DNA of 64,000 bases, taken from contig CM028333.1 in the NCBI GenBank assembly GCA_016647705.1, positions 27,192,743 through 27,256,742 on the forward strand, read 5' to 3'. The translations under genes and the position numbers were made by a program. This DNA comes from Eucommia ulmoides (Eukaryota > Streptophyta > Magnoliopsida > Garryales > Eucommiaceae). Shown one piece after another: positions 11,073 through 21,250 of this stretch. Position 1 is the stretch's first letter; each line of letters begins with the position of its first letter. Below the pieces are notes generated by a model. It ran no database searches and had not been told where the DNA came from. It saw only the letters and a program-made list of their open reading frames with translations.

Positions 11073-13181
11073 ACATAAAGTTTGTTAAATGGGCGGATCA
11101 CAAACCTTTGTGCTCCGATATCTTCAAGAGCACTCATTTAATCCCTTCATATACCATCAGAACAATCTACAAACTCATTAAATTCAAATAAATAGTTTTA
11201 ACTCTTTGAAGCCATCCTAACTGCTAAGTTGTTCATCGATTTCGGTAAGTACTTCACCGTGCTACCTGTGTCATTTAGGATTTCTACAAACTTAATAGTG
11301 TTTATCACAACCTCAACAGAAGCCTTACCATTACAATAAATTACGCAATTTGTGAACATTATTTCCTGCAACATGAAAAGGCCTTGGCGAATACTTCGTA
11401 TGCCAGCACTTGTTTGATTTTCTGGTAAAGTGTCTCCGCATATCAACTCTCTCCCTGCAAAACCACAATACCAATGGTCTGTTCTCATTCAAATTAGCCC
11501 CCTAATGCGGCGACATGCTGACCAGTTATTCGTATTCACTAAGTATTTGCCTGCAAAACAACCAGCAATCAAATTAGAAATGAATAAAAATAAAAAGAAC
11601 AATATATATATTCAAAAACATTCACCGAAATCTTCTTTTAAATTTTATTCAATGTCTTTGAGAACAAAACTAGACAATGTAGATACTACTAAACGAAGTT
11701 TGATTTTAACAATACATGTTGCTAATTATGAACTAAGCTGATTAAAATGAGAACTGAGGTTATTCCTATTTATACAAAAAAGGAAAAAAAATCAACAACC
11801 AATTGGCGAGAAATAGGGAACAAAATGGTGGGAAAGAGTTTGGTTGGAAAAAAGGAAAGAAAAAAAAAATGGGGGGAATTTTTTGGAGGGATTTTTTTTT
11901 TTTTTTGCGGGAATTTCGTTGGCGAGAAAGTGGCTGGCGAAAAATGGGAAAGGCGCCAAACTTTGCCTATATATACATGGATATTTGCAAAACTGTCACT
12001 TACACCACATTCATTTCTCTTATCTCCCTTGTCATTACTAAAAAAATCAATTCAAATGGCAAGCGGGTCAGGAAACGATAAGGGTAAGGGCAAAGGTAAG
12101 GAATTAATGAAGATCTATTGTACTGGTGAGGGTTCAGATATGCTATGGAATCCAGATGTGCTAGTCAAAGGTCATACATTGTAGCAAAGACAAACCGTGA
12201 TGCTCACTAGTATGGTATGATGCTCGAGATAAACTATGTCACCCCAATTCATTACGCAGTCCACGGGATGTTATTACAGATTACACCGGTGTTCAACGGA
12301 AACTCGACCTTTCTAGCGCATAGTTGAATCATCATGAGAAAAAAAAAAACTTTCTTAGTACACAGTCATCCTTTCAAACAAACTGTTTGCTAGGTCAATC
12401 GCTGTTACCATAAGGGCTACAACTACACCGATGGGACAAGGATAGTGAAGAAGTAAAGAATTTACAATCGCTAATGCTAATGGAAAAGAAGAAACCTTTA
12501 TAAGGCAAGGTCTTATATGTATCACCTCAAGATTTCGAAATTACAGTCTTTCGAAATATTGAAAAACGAACTGGATAATATCTGAAAAATTTGTAACATA
12601 TTGAAACGAAAAATACAATAAATGAAGAAACAGATTCATATCAAACAAAAACTTCACAAAATTCGGAAGAGCAATGCACCAGATGCAAACGAGCAGCTGT
12701 AATGGGTCAAGAACCCGCCGATCGATGGGTGGTCCACGATCAACATCTATGACACCCACCCTATTGCCATTAATCCTCTGCCTTTGACTCTCTCCTCGAA
12801 TCCTTACGCAACTATTTTTTCCAATCTTCTTTTTTCTCGTTTTCTTATTCGAGGATCACCCAGATAAAATTATTCTGGAGAATTCGAGAGCGATGGCTAT
12901 CTCTGTAAGCTTCTTGTTCGGGAACCAGATGCAGGATCCCAAATAAATGTAGAGAATTGAGTTGGGTTCCTTTGAGTTGAGTCAATTCAAGAAAGCTTCC
13001 TTACTAGCAACGACCATTTGACTTTGGGTTTGGGTTTACTAGATAAAGAAAAGAGAGAATTGCGAGAGATCTTTCGACGAAGAAGAAAGGAAAAAAGAAA
13101 AGAAAAAAAAAAAGGAAAAAGAAAAAGAAAAAGAAAATAAAAAATAAAAAGACTATAAAACCTTTAAAAAAACATATGCAT
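11073..13181. other. Mostly unassigned; one small promoter-proximal ORF
   Basis: Apart from 11968-12184, no coding pattern is convincing. A 96-codon open frame on the minus strand at 11198-11488 shows no recognisable motif. 12780-12900 has a C/T-rich leader-like look. 13040-13160 is almost pure A with AAG/AAAAG units, directly before the gypsy element. Confidence 0.35.
11968..12184 (+). CDS. Small ORF with plant-like TATA box (42 aa), hypothetical
   Basis: CTATATATACA at 11968-11978 is a good plant TATA box. A GGCGCCAAA word (E2F-like) lies just upstream at about 11953. About 80 nt downstream, ATG at 12056 opens a 42-codon frame with a Gly/Lys-rich start (MASGSGNDKGKGKGKELMK) and a stop at 12182-12184. 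The following 120 nt look like coding DNA shifted out of frame, so the ORF is probably the first part of a broken longer gene. The family is not recognised. Start choice rests on the A-rich context CAAATGGC. Confidence 0.35.
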
Positions 13182-13759
13182 TGTTGTTAGCCCCTAACAA
13201 CGTTGGAGGACCACAAGGCACGAATTTGGTGTACTTTGCTACCCGACAATGTGCATGCGGCACAAGTGAAGTGTTGGCAACGAAGGCACTACCATGGTGC
13301 ACGTCGGTGGACAGTGGCGTTGTGGCACAACATCGACAAGTGTTTAGCGATCTTAGGCGCAATGCTAGAATCGATTTTATGTGGAGGCATGGAAGTGGAA
13401 AAGACCTTGGTGAGGCACCAAGGCAAGGCGACACAACTTAGGTGCTACGCTACATTGTGGACAATGTCATGTGCGCGGCATGACAAATTGTTGGGCAAGA
13501 CTGTGCATTTTTTTGCAAAACATATATATAGCGCTGGGAAGTTGTTGAGCACAATGACGGAACACCTAGAACGTGGGCACAAGACATTTTCTCACTATGC
13601 GGGCGACATGGCGAGGCGTTGGCGAACGTCGGCATGAATAAGGGAATGAGATGGCTACAAAACGTGATGTTGGCATGATGCCGCAAGGTAAATCTATCGA
13701 TCCAAAATGTTGAGATAAGGGTCTACATTGAAAATCTTTGAGCCTCTTTCGAAGAATTT

Positions 13760-14614
13760 TGTAGTGACACAATGGCCAGAATCAAGTCCATGGCAAAGGA
13801 CATGATCGTGTTGATCGATGTCTTGAAAACTAACATCAAAAATGTTGAGGAAGTTGTTCTGAAGAAAGTTATTGCTGGGCAAAGCACGTCGAGAGACTGA
13901 CCATCACGGATGAAAGTGCCGAATCCGAAGACATTTTTTTGGCACGTAGCGTGTCAAGGAATTAGAGAATTTTCTATGGGATATGGAGCAATATTTTTGG
14001 ATTGCTCATGTTCCCGATGATGAGAAAGTGTCCATGTCAAATATGTACATAGCCGGTGATACTAAGTTGTAGTGGCAAACGCGTGTTGAGGACAATGCGC
14101 TTCCAGAGATAACGACGCGGGTTGATTTGATGAAGGAACTGAGGGAGCAGTTTCTACCGACGAACTCAAGTTCAATGGCTCAGGATTGTTTGTGGAGACT
14201 CAAACACACTGATTCGATGCACGAGTATGTGAAAGAATTTACATCCTTTGCTGGATGTAAAGAACATGTCAGAGGACGACAAACTGTTCAAATTTACCTC
14301 GGGCTTGCAAGCGTAGGGCAAGCTGAATTGAGGTAGTAGGGTGTGCGTGACCTACAGATTGCCATACCGATGGCATAGAGCCTGACTGGTTATAACCTGA
14401 CAAGGGACGATAACTGTCAAATCGGAAGTCAGGGAAGAAAGACAGAGAAGATGAACAAGAGACCAAAATAATGGAAGAACAAAGGTGGGGAGGCCAATGT
14501 TGATGAAGGTTCCTCTTCAAAAACTGAATCCATGACAGTTGTGGCTAAGAACTGGGGTTGTTTTAGATGCGATGGTCCTCACCGTGCGAAAAACTGTCCA
14601 AAAAAGGAGAATTG
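13760..14614 (+). pseudogene. Ty3/gypsy gag remnant with zinc knuckle
   Basis: Discontinuous frames read as a plant Ty3/gypsy Gag. An N-terminal helix-rich part (ARIKSMAKDMIVLID) is followed by ELENFLWDMEQYFW, the core with WQTRVEDNALPEITTRVDL and ELREQFLPTNSS, and RLKHTDSMHEYVKEF. The CCHC knuckle at 14549-14614 is C-F-R-C-x3-H-x4-C. Several stops and frameshifts separate these blocks, so no Gag could be made. Gag would coat element RNA in the cytoplasm. No protease, RT or integrase follows before the 3' LTR. Confidence 0.8.
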
Positions 14615-15039
14615 ATGGCGCTGGTTCCGGAGGATTAAGACGATAAAGGCTCTGAACATGGGATGACGCGCGTCAACATAATATTATTGCTGGACAATAG
14701 AGAGATCAGGTTTGGTCTGAATTCTAGTAAGTGATGAACCTGACTTAGGACGTAGGATACTTGAAACTGTTATGTGTTTTGTGCTGAAAAATAACCAGAG
14801 GCACCTGGTTATCATGGGTTTCCAAACGAGGTTGTTGTGGGAACGACGGGCTGATAGTTAGTCTAGTTACAGAGATGATTTGTGACATAATTGTTGCAAT
14901 ATGTTACAATATTTTCGAAAATAAGGCTACATACAAATTGAAAAGACTATGGTAATACCGTTGACATAGGTGTGTGCCAAAACTAATAAGTCAAATTGAG
15001 ATCGATCAGACGAGGACGTCAAGTTCTTTTGGTGGGGGT

Positions 15040-15929
15040 TGTTTGTTAGCCCCTAACAACGTTAGAGGGGCGCATGGCACGGACTTGATGTACTTTGCTA
15101 CTAAACACTGTGTATGTGACACAAATGAGATGTTAGCAACGAAGGCACCAACATGATGCACGTTAATGGATAGTGGCATTGTAGCACAATACCAGCGGGT
15201 GTTGGGCAGTGTTAGCGATCCTAGGCGTAATGCTAGGATTGGTGCTATGTGGAACCATGGTAGTGGGAAAGACCTTGGTGTGGCACCAATGTAAGATGGC
15301 ACAACGTAAACGCAACGCTATGTTGTAGACAATGTCATGTGCATAGCATAACAAACTGTTGGGCACAATGGTGCATTTTCTTGTAGAAAATGCATACGAC
15401 GTTGGGAAGTCGTTGGGTGCAACAATGCAACAAACAGAACGCGGGTATAAGACGTGTTTTGGCCATGCGTGCAGCATGGTGAGGCGTTGGCGAACGTCGG
15501 CTAAGAAAACGAGACGACAACAAGACATGATGTTGGCAGGATGCAGAAATGATGGAATAAAGTCTAGCTTGTTGTGAGCTGAAGGACTAGAAGTTACAGG
15601 CACGTGCAAGGCATGTTGAGCAGTTTATGAACAATTTTCGGGATAGTTTTCAGGTTGAAAAACTATCTCTAGTGGGTTGGATATGTGTCAGACAGGTGTC
15701 AATTGTTTGCCTAGGAAGTTGGGGTTGTCAATTGCTGTAGATCTTTATAAATAGATATGGTAGTCTGATTTTGTAAGGTAGTGAATGAGTTCTTGTGCAT
15801 TTCATACCAATATTGTAATCTGGTTCCATGTTCCATGAGTTATAATATAAGGTTGGGCATTACCCATAAACTGTGTTGTGTCTATGTATGTGGGTGCGTT
15901 TTACATACTGTTGGTGTGGTTCCGTTGCA
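15040..15929 (+). repeat. 3' LTR of the gypsy element
   Basis: Starts after the polypurine tract. Its first ~500 bp are about 75-80% identical by eye to 13182-13690. The TATA box at 15744-15754 and an AATATTGTAATCTGG region downstream fit U3-R-U5 order. The right boundary is approximate. Confidence 0.6.
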
Positions 15930-16850
15930 TTGCAAGACATTTACAGGGCTGACTTGTTAGTGTGCAACTAGGCCATTACTTGGTTATAATTTTTGCAGTG
16001 AAAATTTGATCCTGTGACAATTGCCATGATAAGTTTTCTATTACTTTGGATGAAAAATTGGTTACATACTTAGAGAGTTTAAAGTGAAATGAAATAAATT
16101 TAGGGGCACACACCGAGTACTCCCAAAACGTGGCATTAATTACTGAGTACACCTATCCATTTTACATTGCACCGATTAGTACTTTTGGCTATTCACAGAT
16201 GATTTTACTCCTCATTAATTAGGCAACTCATTCTTATGCTAAATGACTCATTGTAACCATGGATACAATTCAATGCCCCATAAAAATAAAAATAAAAAAT
16301 AAAAAACATAACTTGAAGAATTTCATGCCAACGTGAATGAAAATTCGTGTTTTGATTTAAAAAAAAATGTTCTATAAATTCTAATCTTCAAAATGATATA
16401 TCAATGTCATTTTTTGAGTTGCTATTTTGTAATCTATGTTCGCGTTATATATAACATGAAAATCTGTAGATGTGATATATAATAAGGAGGGCAATTTGTC
16501 TCTCTTAACATGTTGAATATAACACCGACTTATGTTCCACACCTGATCCATGATACACTAGATTATTTTCGAAGATCGTTATATATAATATGTTGAATGT
16601 AATACTAACTTATGTTTTTACACTTGATCTGCGATACACAAGATTATTTCCCAAAACTGCCAATTTTTTAACTTTTCAAAGATACTCGAACTGACGTGAC
16701 CTTTTTTTTGGAAAACGCACCCTCATATCATCAATTTCTTTTCAAAACTTTCCATCTCCTGCTATTCTCTGCTCACAAACCCTAATACGCAGCCCAAAAC
16801 TCCTTTCTGGTCTGTTCTATCTCGTTTTACTCAGTCTCGAACTGGCGACA
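15930..16850. other. Spacer and probable upstream region of the 16.85-kb gene remnant
   Basis: No exon is seen. Copies of the TGTTATATATAACA / TGTTGAATATAACA motif begin at about 16443. A C/T-rich leader-like stretch (16750-16850) with AAACCCTAAT precedes the ATG at 16851. Confidence 0.4.
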
Positions 16851-18690
16851 ATGGTGACGATGCACAGAAAAATGGTAACTAAAAATCCTAACACGTCTGA
16901 TGATCCTATAAATCGATTAGATATTGGTAATGTGCTCTATTTCTAATTTTTTCTATGACTCAAAGATGTATGTTCGATACAATATCATTATCCATACAAA
17001 ACTCCATTATTCTTCACATGCATACGAAAACAATGGTAAAAAATTCAACAAAGTAGATTTTTTATGGTGTAACACTTTCATAATCATCTATTGTGTTGTT
17101 TGCGTGTTGTATTGTCATATTATCTCTTTATCGTGTTCGTAATTTTATATGGATTGTTATTGGAGTTTCATATGGCTATTTCATAGCTGACTTTCAATCG
17201 TATTCTTATGTGTGACATCCAATATGTTGAATATAGTGTCTGTGTTGATTGTAATACCCTAATGACAAACTTATTGTGATTTTCTACAATGTATATCACT
17301 TTTCAAACGTTTTCATATAATGTTGAATGTAACACCTTTATCATATTCAACAAAACATTGCATTATGTGTGAAAAGAATGTTGTTTATAACTTCAATTTT
17401 TTCTTGAAGAAAACATGCACAAGGTGTTGAATATAAACGTTAAAGTATTATGACATATATCGCTTGTGTTTGTTCTGAAAATGATGTCCTTATTGTGTGA
17501 TTAGGTTGAATGTAACATTCATGTTATATGTAACACCATTATTGTTTGTGAATGTAAGGTCTTAATGATTTATCCATATGAGATCTCTTTCGTTCCTGGC
17601 ACACAATATACAACATCAACAAGTGAATCTGATGAAGTTAGTGGTAAGTAATTTTCCTTTTTCCATTAATTGTTGATTGATGCTCATATCAAATCATCTA
17701 TTATCATGGGGTATATATCTTTAAAATTGATTGCATTACATTTCTTTTTTGTATATTCGTAGTTGAAAAACGTTGAGTGACCAGTAACTATTAAATCCCG
17801 CTCAAATTTGTCAAAATTTAATTCTCTAATCAAATTTCTTCCTCTTCGAGCACAACATCTTGTGGTTCTACGAACGACTTTGTTTTGGAACACTATAAGT
17901 GCGCTCCGACAGTGGGAGAGTTAGATCAGTTCATTCCATAAAATAAACTCTCTTATAGGGAATATCATTCGCTCATATCAATCGCATTGCAAGGCGTTTA
18001 GGATTAGATCAAAACATGTTAGATTTACGAGCAACGACGTCCAATTGATATTTAGATTACCACTAGGGACTGTTCAACTTCCAGGACATTATGCGAAAAA
18101 TGGAGGTTCTAGATTCTTGTCACACCGAGGCTTAGTTACAAACAAGTTGAGTATTGTTGTGATGAAGAACGAAACTCAAAAAGTTATGACCAATGATAAC
18201 GAGAATGATGTACAAGATGTGGTTCGTTTAATCTACTTGCATCTAATAACAACTTGTTTTTTACAAACAAAGGTCAGGTTGCCCGTGTGTCCGATATTAT
18301 GCTTGTTGAGAATTTAAGGACTGTGGCAACTTAAAACTATGTAGAAGGAATTTATTCAACTTTGATTTCCTATATTGATTCCAGTTACCATAGACCAGAG
18401 GCTGTTACTAGATGTGTAATTGCATTGCAGGTTATGTAATTTCATGTTTTATCCATCCTTCTCCAATATACATAATTTTTCTATGTTTGTTCAATTTTAG
18501 TGATGTGGTGCATTTTTCATTCAGTTTTGGCTATGCGAGCACACAAATCTGATTACTAAAGTCGTGAGAAATGCGTTTTCTATTCCATGTTGGGAAAAAT
18601 GGGACATGATGAAACTTATGGAAATTGCATCTGGTTTGCAATTGTTACACTTGTCTGATGATCAGATATACATGTTATATGTAACATATT
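16443..18690. repeat. Dispersed 14-bp motif TGTTGAATATAACA / TGTTATATATAACA, left cluster
   Basis: Copies with few mismatches lie at about 16443, 16511, 16577, 16591, 17225, 17321, 17425, 17504, 17522 and 18673, in introns and exons of the decayed gene. TGTTATATATAACA is a perfect palindrome, and the GAATAT form keeps the TGTT...AACA ends. Confidence 0.6.
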
Positions 18691-18900
18691 CTGTTGATCC
18701 TAAGATTTTGATGGATAATTAAATGTTGATGTTTTTGGTGGAACTAACGGTTTGATTGAATGTTTCAGTTTATTAGTTCTAATGATGAAGATAGGTTAAC
18801 AAATGTTGAATGCTAAAGATGATGACAAAGACGATGAACGATTAAGAAATTGAAGAACTTGAAGAACCTAGGGAAAATAACTCAGGTTAAATTTTAACTC
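16851..18900 (+). pseudogene. Decayed multi-exon gene, unknown plant/transposon-linked family
   Basis: Candidate exons in order: 16851-16926 (MVTMHRKMVTKNPN..., donor GTAATG); an exon ending 17643 (YEISFVPGTQYTTSTSESDE, donor GTAAGT); a block around 17775-18240 (FRLPLGTVQLPGHYAKNGG; DVVRLIYLHLITTCF); about 18335-18430 (STLISYIDSSYHRPEAVTRC, donor GTTATG); 18525-18722 (FWLCEHTNLITKVVRNAFS, then stop); and an acidic block near 18790-18890. Frameshifts and stops separate them. The order of an F-x-L-P box, a helical block and a W-L-C-E-H box resembles uncharacterised plant proteins linked to transposons (plant-mobile-domain or Ulp1-bearing MULE genes), recalled from memory and not verified. A solo LTR at 18954 splits it. 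Confidence 0.4.
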
Positions 18901-18953
18901 TTAATATCCCGATTAGGATCACACACGACACAAATTTTTTTTAAATTTATATG

Positions 18954-20984
18954 TGTTTTGATAGGATCCTAATTAGTGAAATTATTTGCTCCTATGTGTA
19001 ATTGAAAAAGAAATATTGATAATTGATTAAAATTAAATTTAAGTATTTAGTAGAGCTAACCAAGAAAAGAAATCGGTTAAAGGGGCAAACATGTTGATAA
19101 AATTGAATTTAAAATGAATTAAGGAGAGGATTCCAGTGTTGGTAAGTCGACAGGTAAGTCGACCGGAGCATAGAATATGAAGTTGTTGAATCTCTCGATC
19201 GACAAGTAGGTTGACCTAAGCTTAAAACGAGAAGTCTCTGAATATCTAGGTTGACAGGTAAGTCGATATGTGCTTAGAGGATGAAATCTCTGGATTGTTA
19301 GGTCGACAGGTAGGTTGACTTGTGAAAGTCTCTGTATCGTTCGGTCGACAAATATAGATTGGGTGGTCGACCGATGGGCAAAGGATTTTTGGCTTGGCTA
19401 CATCCTGAATTGGGCGGTCGACAGATGGGTCTTGGTCGGTCGAATGATCAGACTGTTTTAGGATTTTGTGGAATTCTGAATTTTATTCTAAAAGTAGTCG
19501 TTACTTGCCATTTTTTGGTTAGGATATCTGAGATATCTTAGGAATCTAATATGTTTTTAGTTATTTAAATGGTATTTAAGTATTCCTATAGATATGATTC
19601 AAATACTTTTGATGTTTCTTAATTTGGTACATGTAATTCTTTCAATACTATCCAATTGAGTTTGAAAAAAAGTTTGAGGGACTTAATTTTGAAAGTTTTA
19701 AAAGATATTATCGAGTGAATTATACCAAGAATAAATCATTATGATATAGAGGATCTATTGGTGCAATTAAATGTCATGATTTATGGGAACTAACTATTGG
19801 AGGGCTTGATTTATTCCCTTATAAATAGACATGCGTTCTTCATTGTTGTGAGATCTTAAGAATCCTAAGAGAGAATCCCAAGATTTCATATCAATAAGTT
19901 TTAAGAGCTTTCTAAGAGTATTCATTCAGAAGTGTTTGTGAGATCTTTCTTGAGAAACATTCTTGGGAGATTATTGTTTAATCACCAACTTGAAGTTGCT
20001 TTGCTAGTTATCATTTATTCGGTGGAATCCTGGTGAGCTCATTCCAAATTACTGACTATTATTTGTTGCTTGATTCTATCATTTAATATTTGGAATTTGA
20101 GCTTTGAAATTGTTTTTTGGATTTTTATTGAAAATTATTTTTGAAACAATTTCTTGAGGAAATCTGATTACGTGCTACCCATTTTTGTATGATCATATTT
20201 TGAAATTCTCATTTTTCTATCACTAGTATTGGGATATTAATCGAGTTTTAATTTATTTGGGGTGGTAGAAGCTCCAAGTGGGAAAAACGCTTATCAATTT
20301 GTAATTGGTGAGTTGAGTGACGGGTTGGATACTATTGGGAGTATTTAATCAAAGGGTAACTGGTTTCAGTCTTTCCTATAAAGAGATTGAGGTGGTAATT
20401 CTTCCTTAATTGAATTGATTTGTGAGCAATTTTGTAACGGTTCAATCCTTACCGGGTAAAAGAATATTTGAAGTGATTGTGAGGTTTTAATTCTTAAGCC
20501 TAAGGTATAAAAAGAATTAGGTCATGATTCTCACTGTAATAGAATTAGGTTAATCTTTAACCTGTGAAAAAAGATAAGGTTATTCTTGAGTCTGGAAAAA
20601 AGTAGAGGTTATTCTTGAGCCTGAGAAAATGAATTTGTAAAGGTTGATTCTGAGCCTGTGAAAAGAATAATTGTATAAATGTTTGGTTCCTGCCTATTTA
20701 AAGGAATCTTGAGTTTAGTGGGTGCGAATCTCTGTGGGGCTCGGAGGACTAGATTAGCCAAGATTAGCTTAGTGAACCAAGATAAATTTCTGGTGTTATG
20801 CTCTTTTTACTTTATTTATTTTTGGTTGTTTGGTGTACACCTAGTTGATAATATATTTCCGCTGCTATATAAAGATACCAATTAATTTTAGGTTAAAATT
20901 AATTGTTTGAATTTTTAAGTATTATTTTCTAATAATTTTTATTACTGCCCAATTCACTCCCCTCTTGGGTAGCTCACTGGGCCA
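18954..20984 (+). mobile_element. Solo LTR, copia-type, 2.03 kb, with 5-bp target duplication
   Basis: The block starts TGTTTTGATAGGATCC and ends GTAGCTCACTGGGCCA, with ATATG directly outside both ends (18949-18953 and 20985-20989). It holds a TATA box (CTTATAAATAGAC, about 19818-19830), a U3 with many AGGTCGACAGGTAAG-like words, and no coding region, so it is a solo LTR left by LTR-LTR recombination. A truncated relative is at 10045-11072. The CACTCCCCTCTTGGG terminus is of the kind seen in large copia (SIRE-like) LTRs; lineage is inferred. Confidence 0.85.
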
Positions 20985-21250
20985 ATATGTTCTATGTTAT
21001 ATATTTGTGTTATATATAACATCATCATACTTAAATATTATGAAATGTAACACCTTTGAACTACTGTCTAGGTTAAGGAGGCTGAAATCAAAGAAACTAT
21101 TGCTAAGATGCAATGGGTGTTGTGCTTTCGTTTCATGGTGATACTGAAGAAAAATCATTTGGTCGGCCTGACGCTCGTAAAGGCAAGGAAAAGATTGATT
21201 CTACATTGATTTCCATCATTCACTGTTGCCGCTAATAAATTTCCTTTGTA
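20985..21250 (+). pseudogene. Continuation of the decayed gene after the solo LTR
   Basis: After the LTR the target sequence resumes with the same TGTTATATATAACA motif (21008-21021), then a TAG acceptor-like site and exon-like sequence with VKEAEIKETIAKMQWV and FGRPDARKGKEK at about 21072-21210. The charged, Lys/Glu-rich composition matches the acidic block left of the LTR. The frame is broken. Confidence 0.35.

Larger units (their letters stand above)
13182..15929 (+). mobile_element. Defective Ty3/gypsy element (LTR - gag remnant - LTR)
   Basis: Two direct repeats (13182-13690 and 15040-15545, extending to about 15930) flank a gag remnant. Just before the second repeat sits a purine-rich TTTTGGTGGGGG tract, as expected of a polypurine tract before a 3' LTR. 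Both repeats start with a short TG and a perfect palindrome GTTGTTAG-CCC-CTAACAAC (first copy). The 3' repeat continues through a TATA box (TTTATAAATAG, 15744-15754). The 5' repeat stops inside U3, so its R-U5 and leader are deleted, and pol is lost too. TGCAT lies outside both ends (13177-13181, 15926-15930), but the right LTR end is not a clean CA, so that duplication is tentative. Confidence 0.65.
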
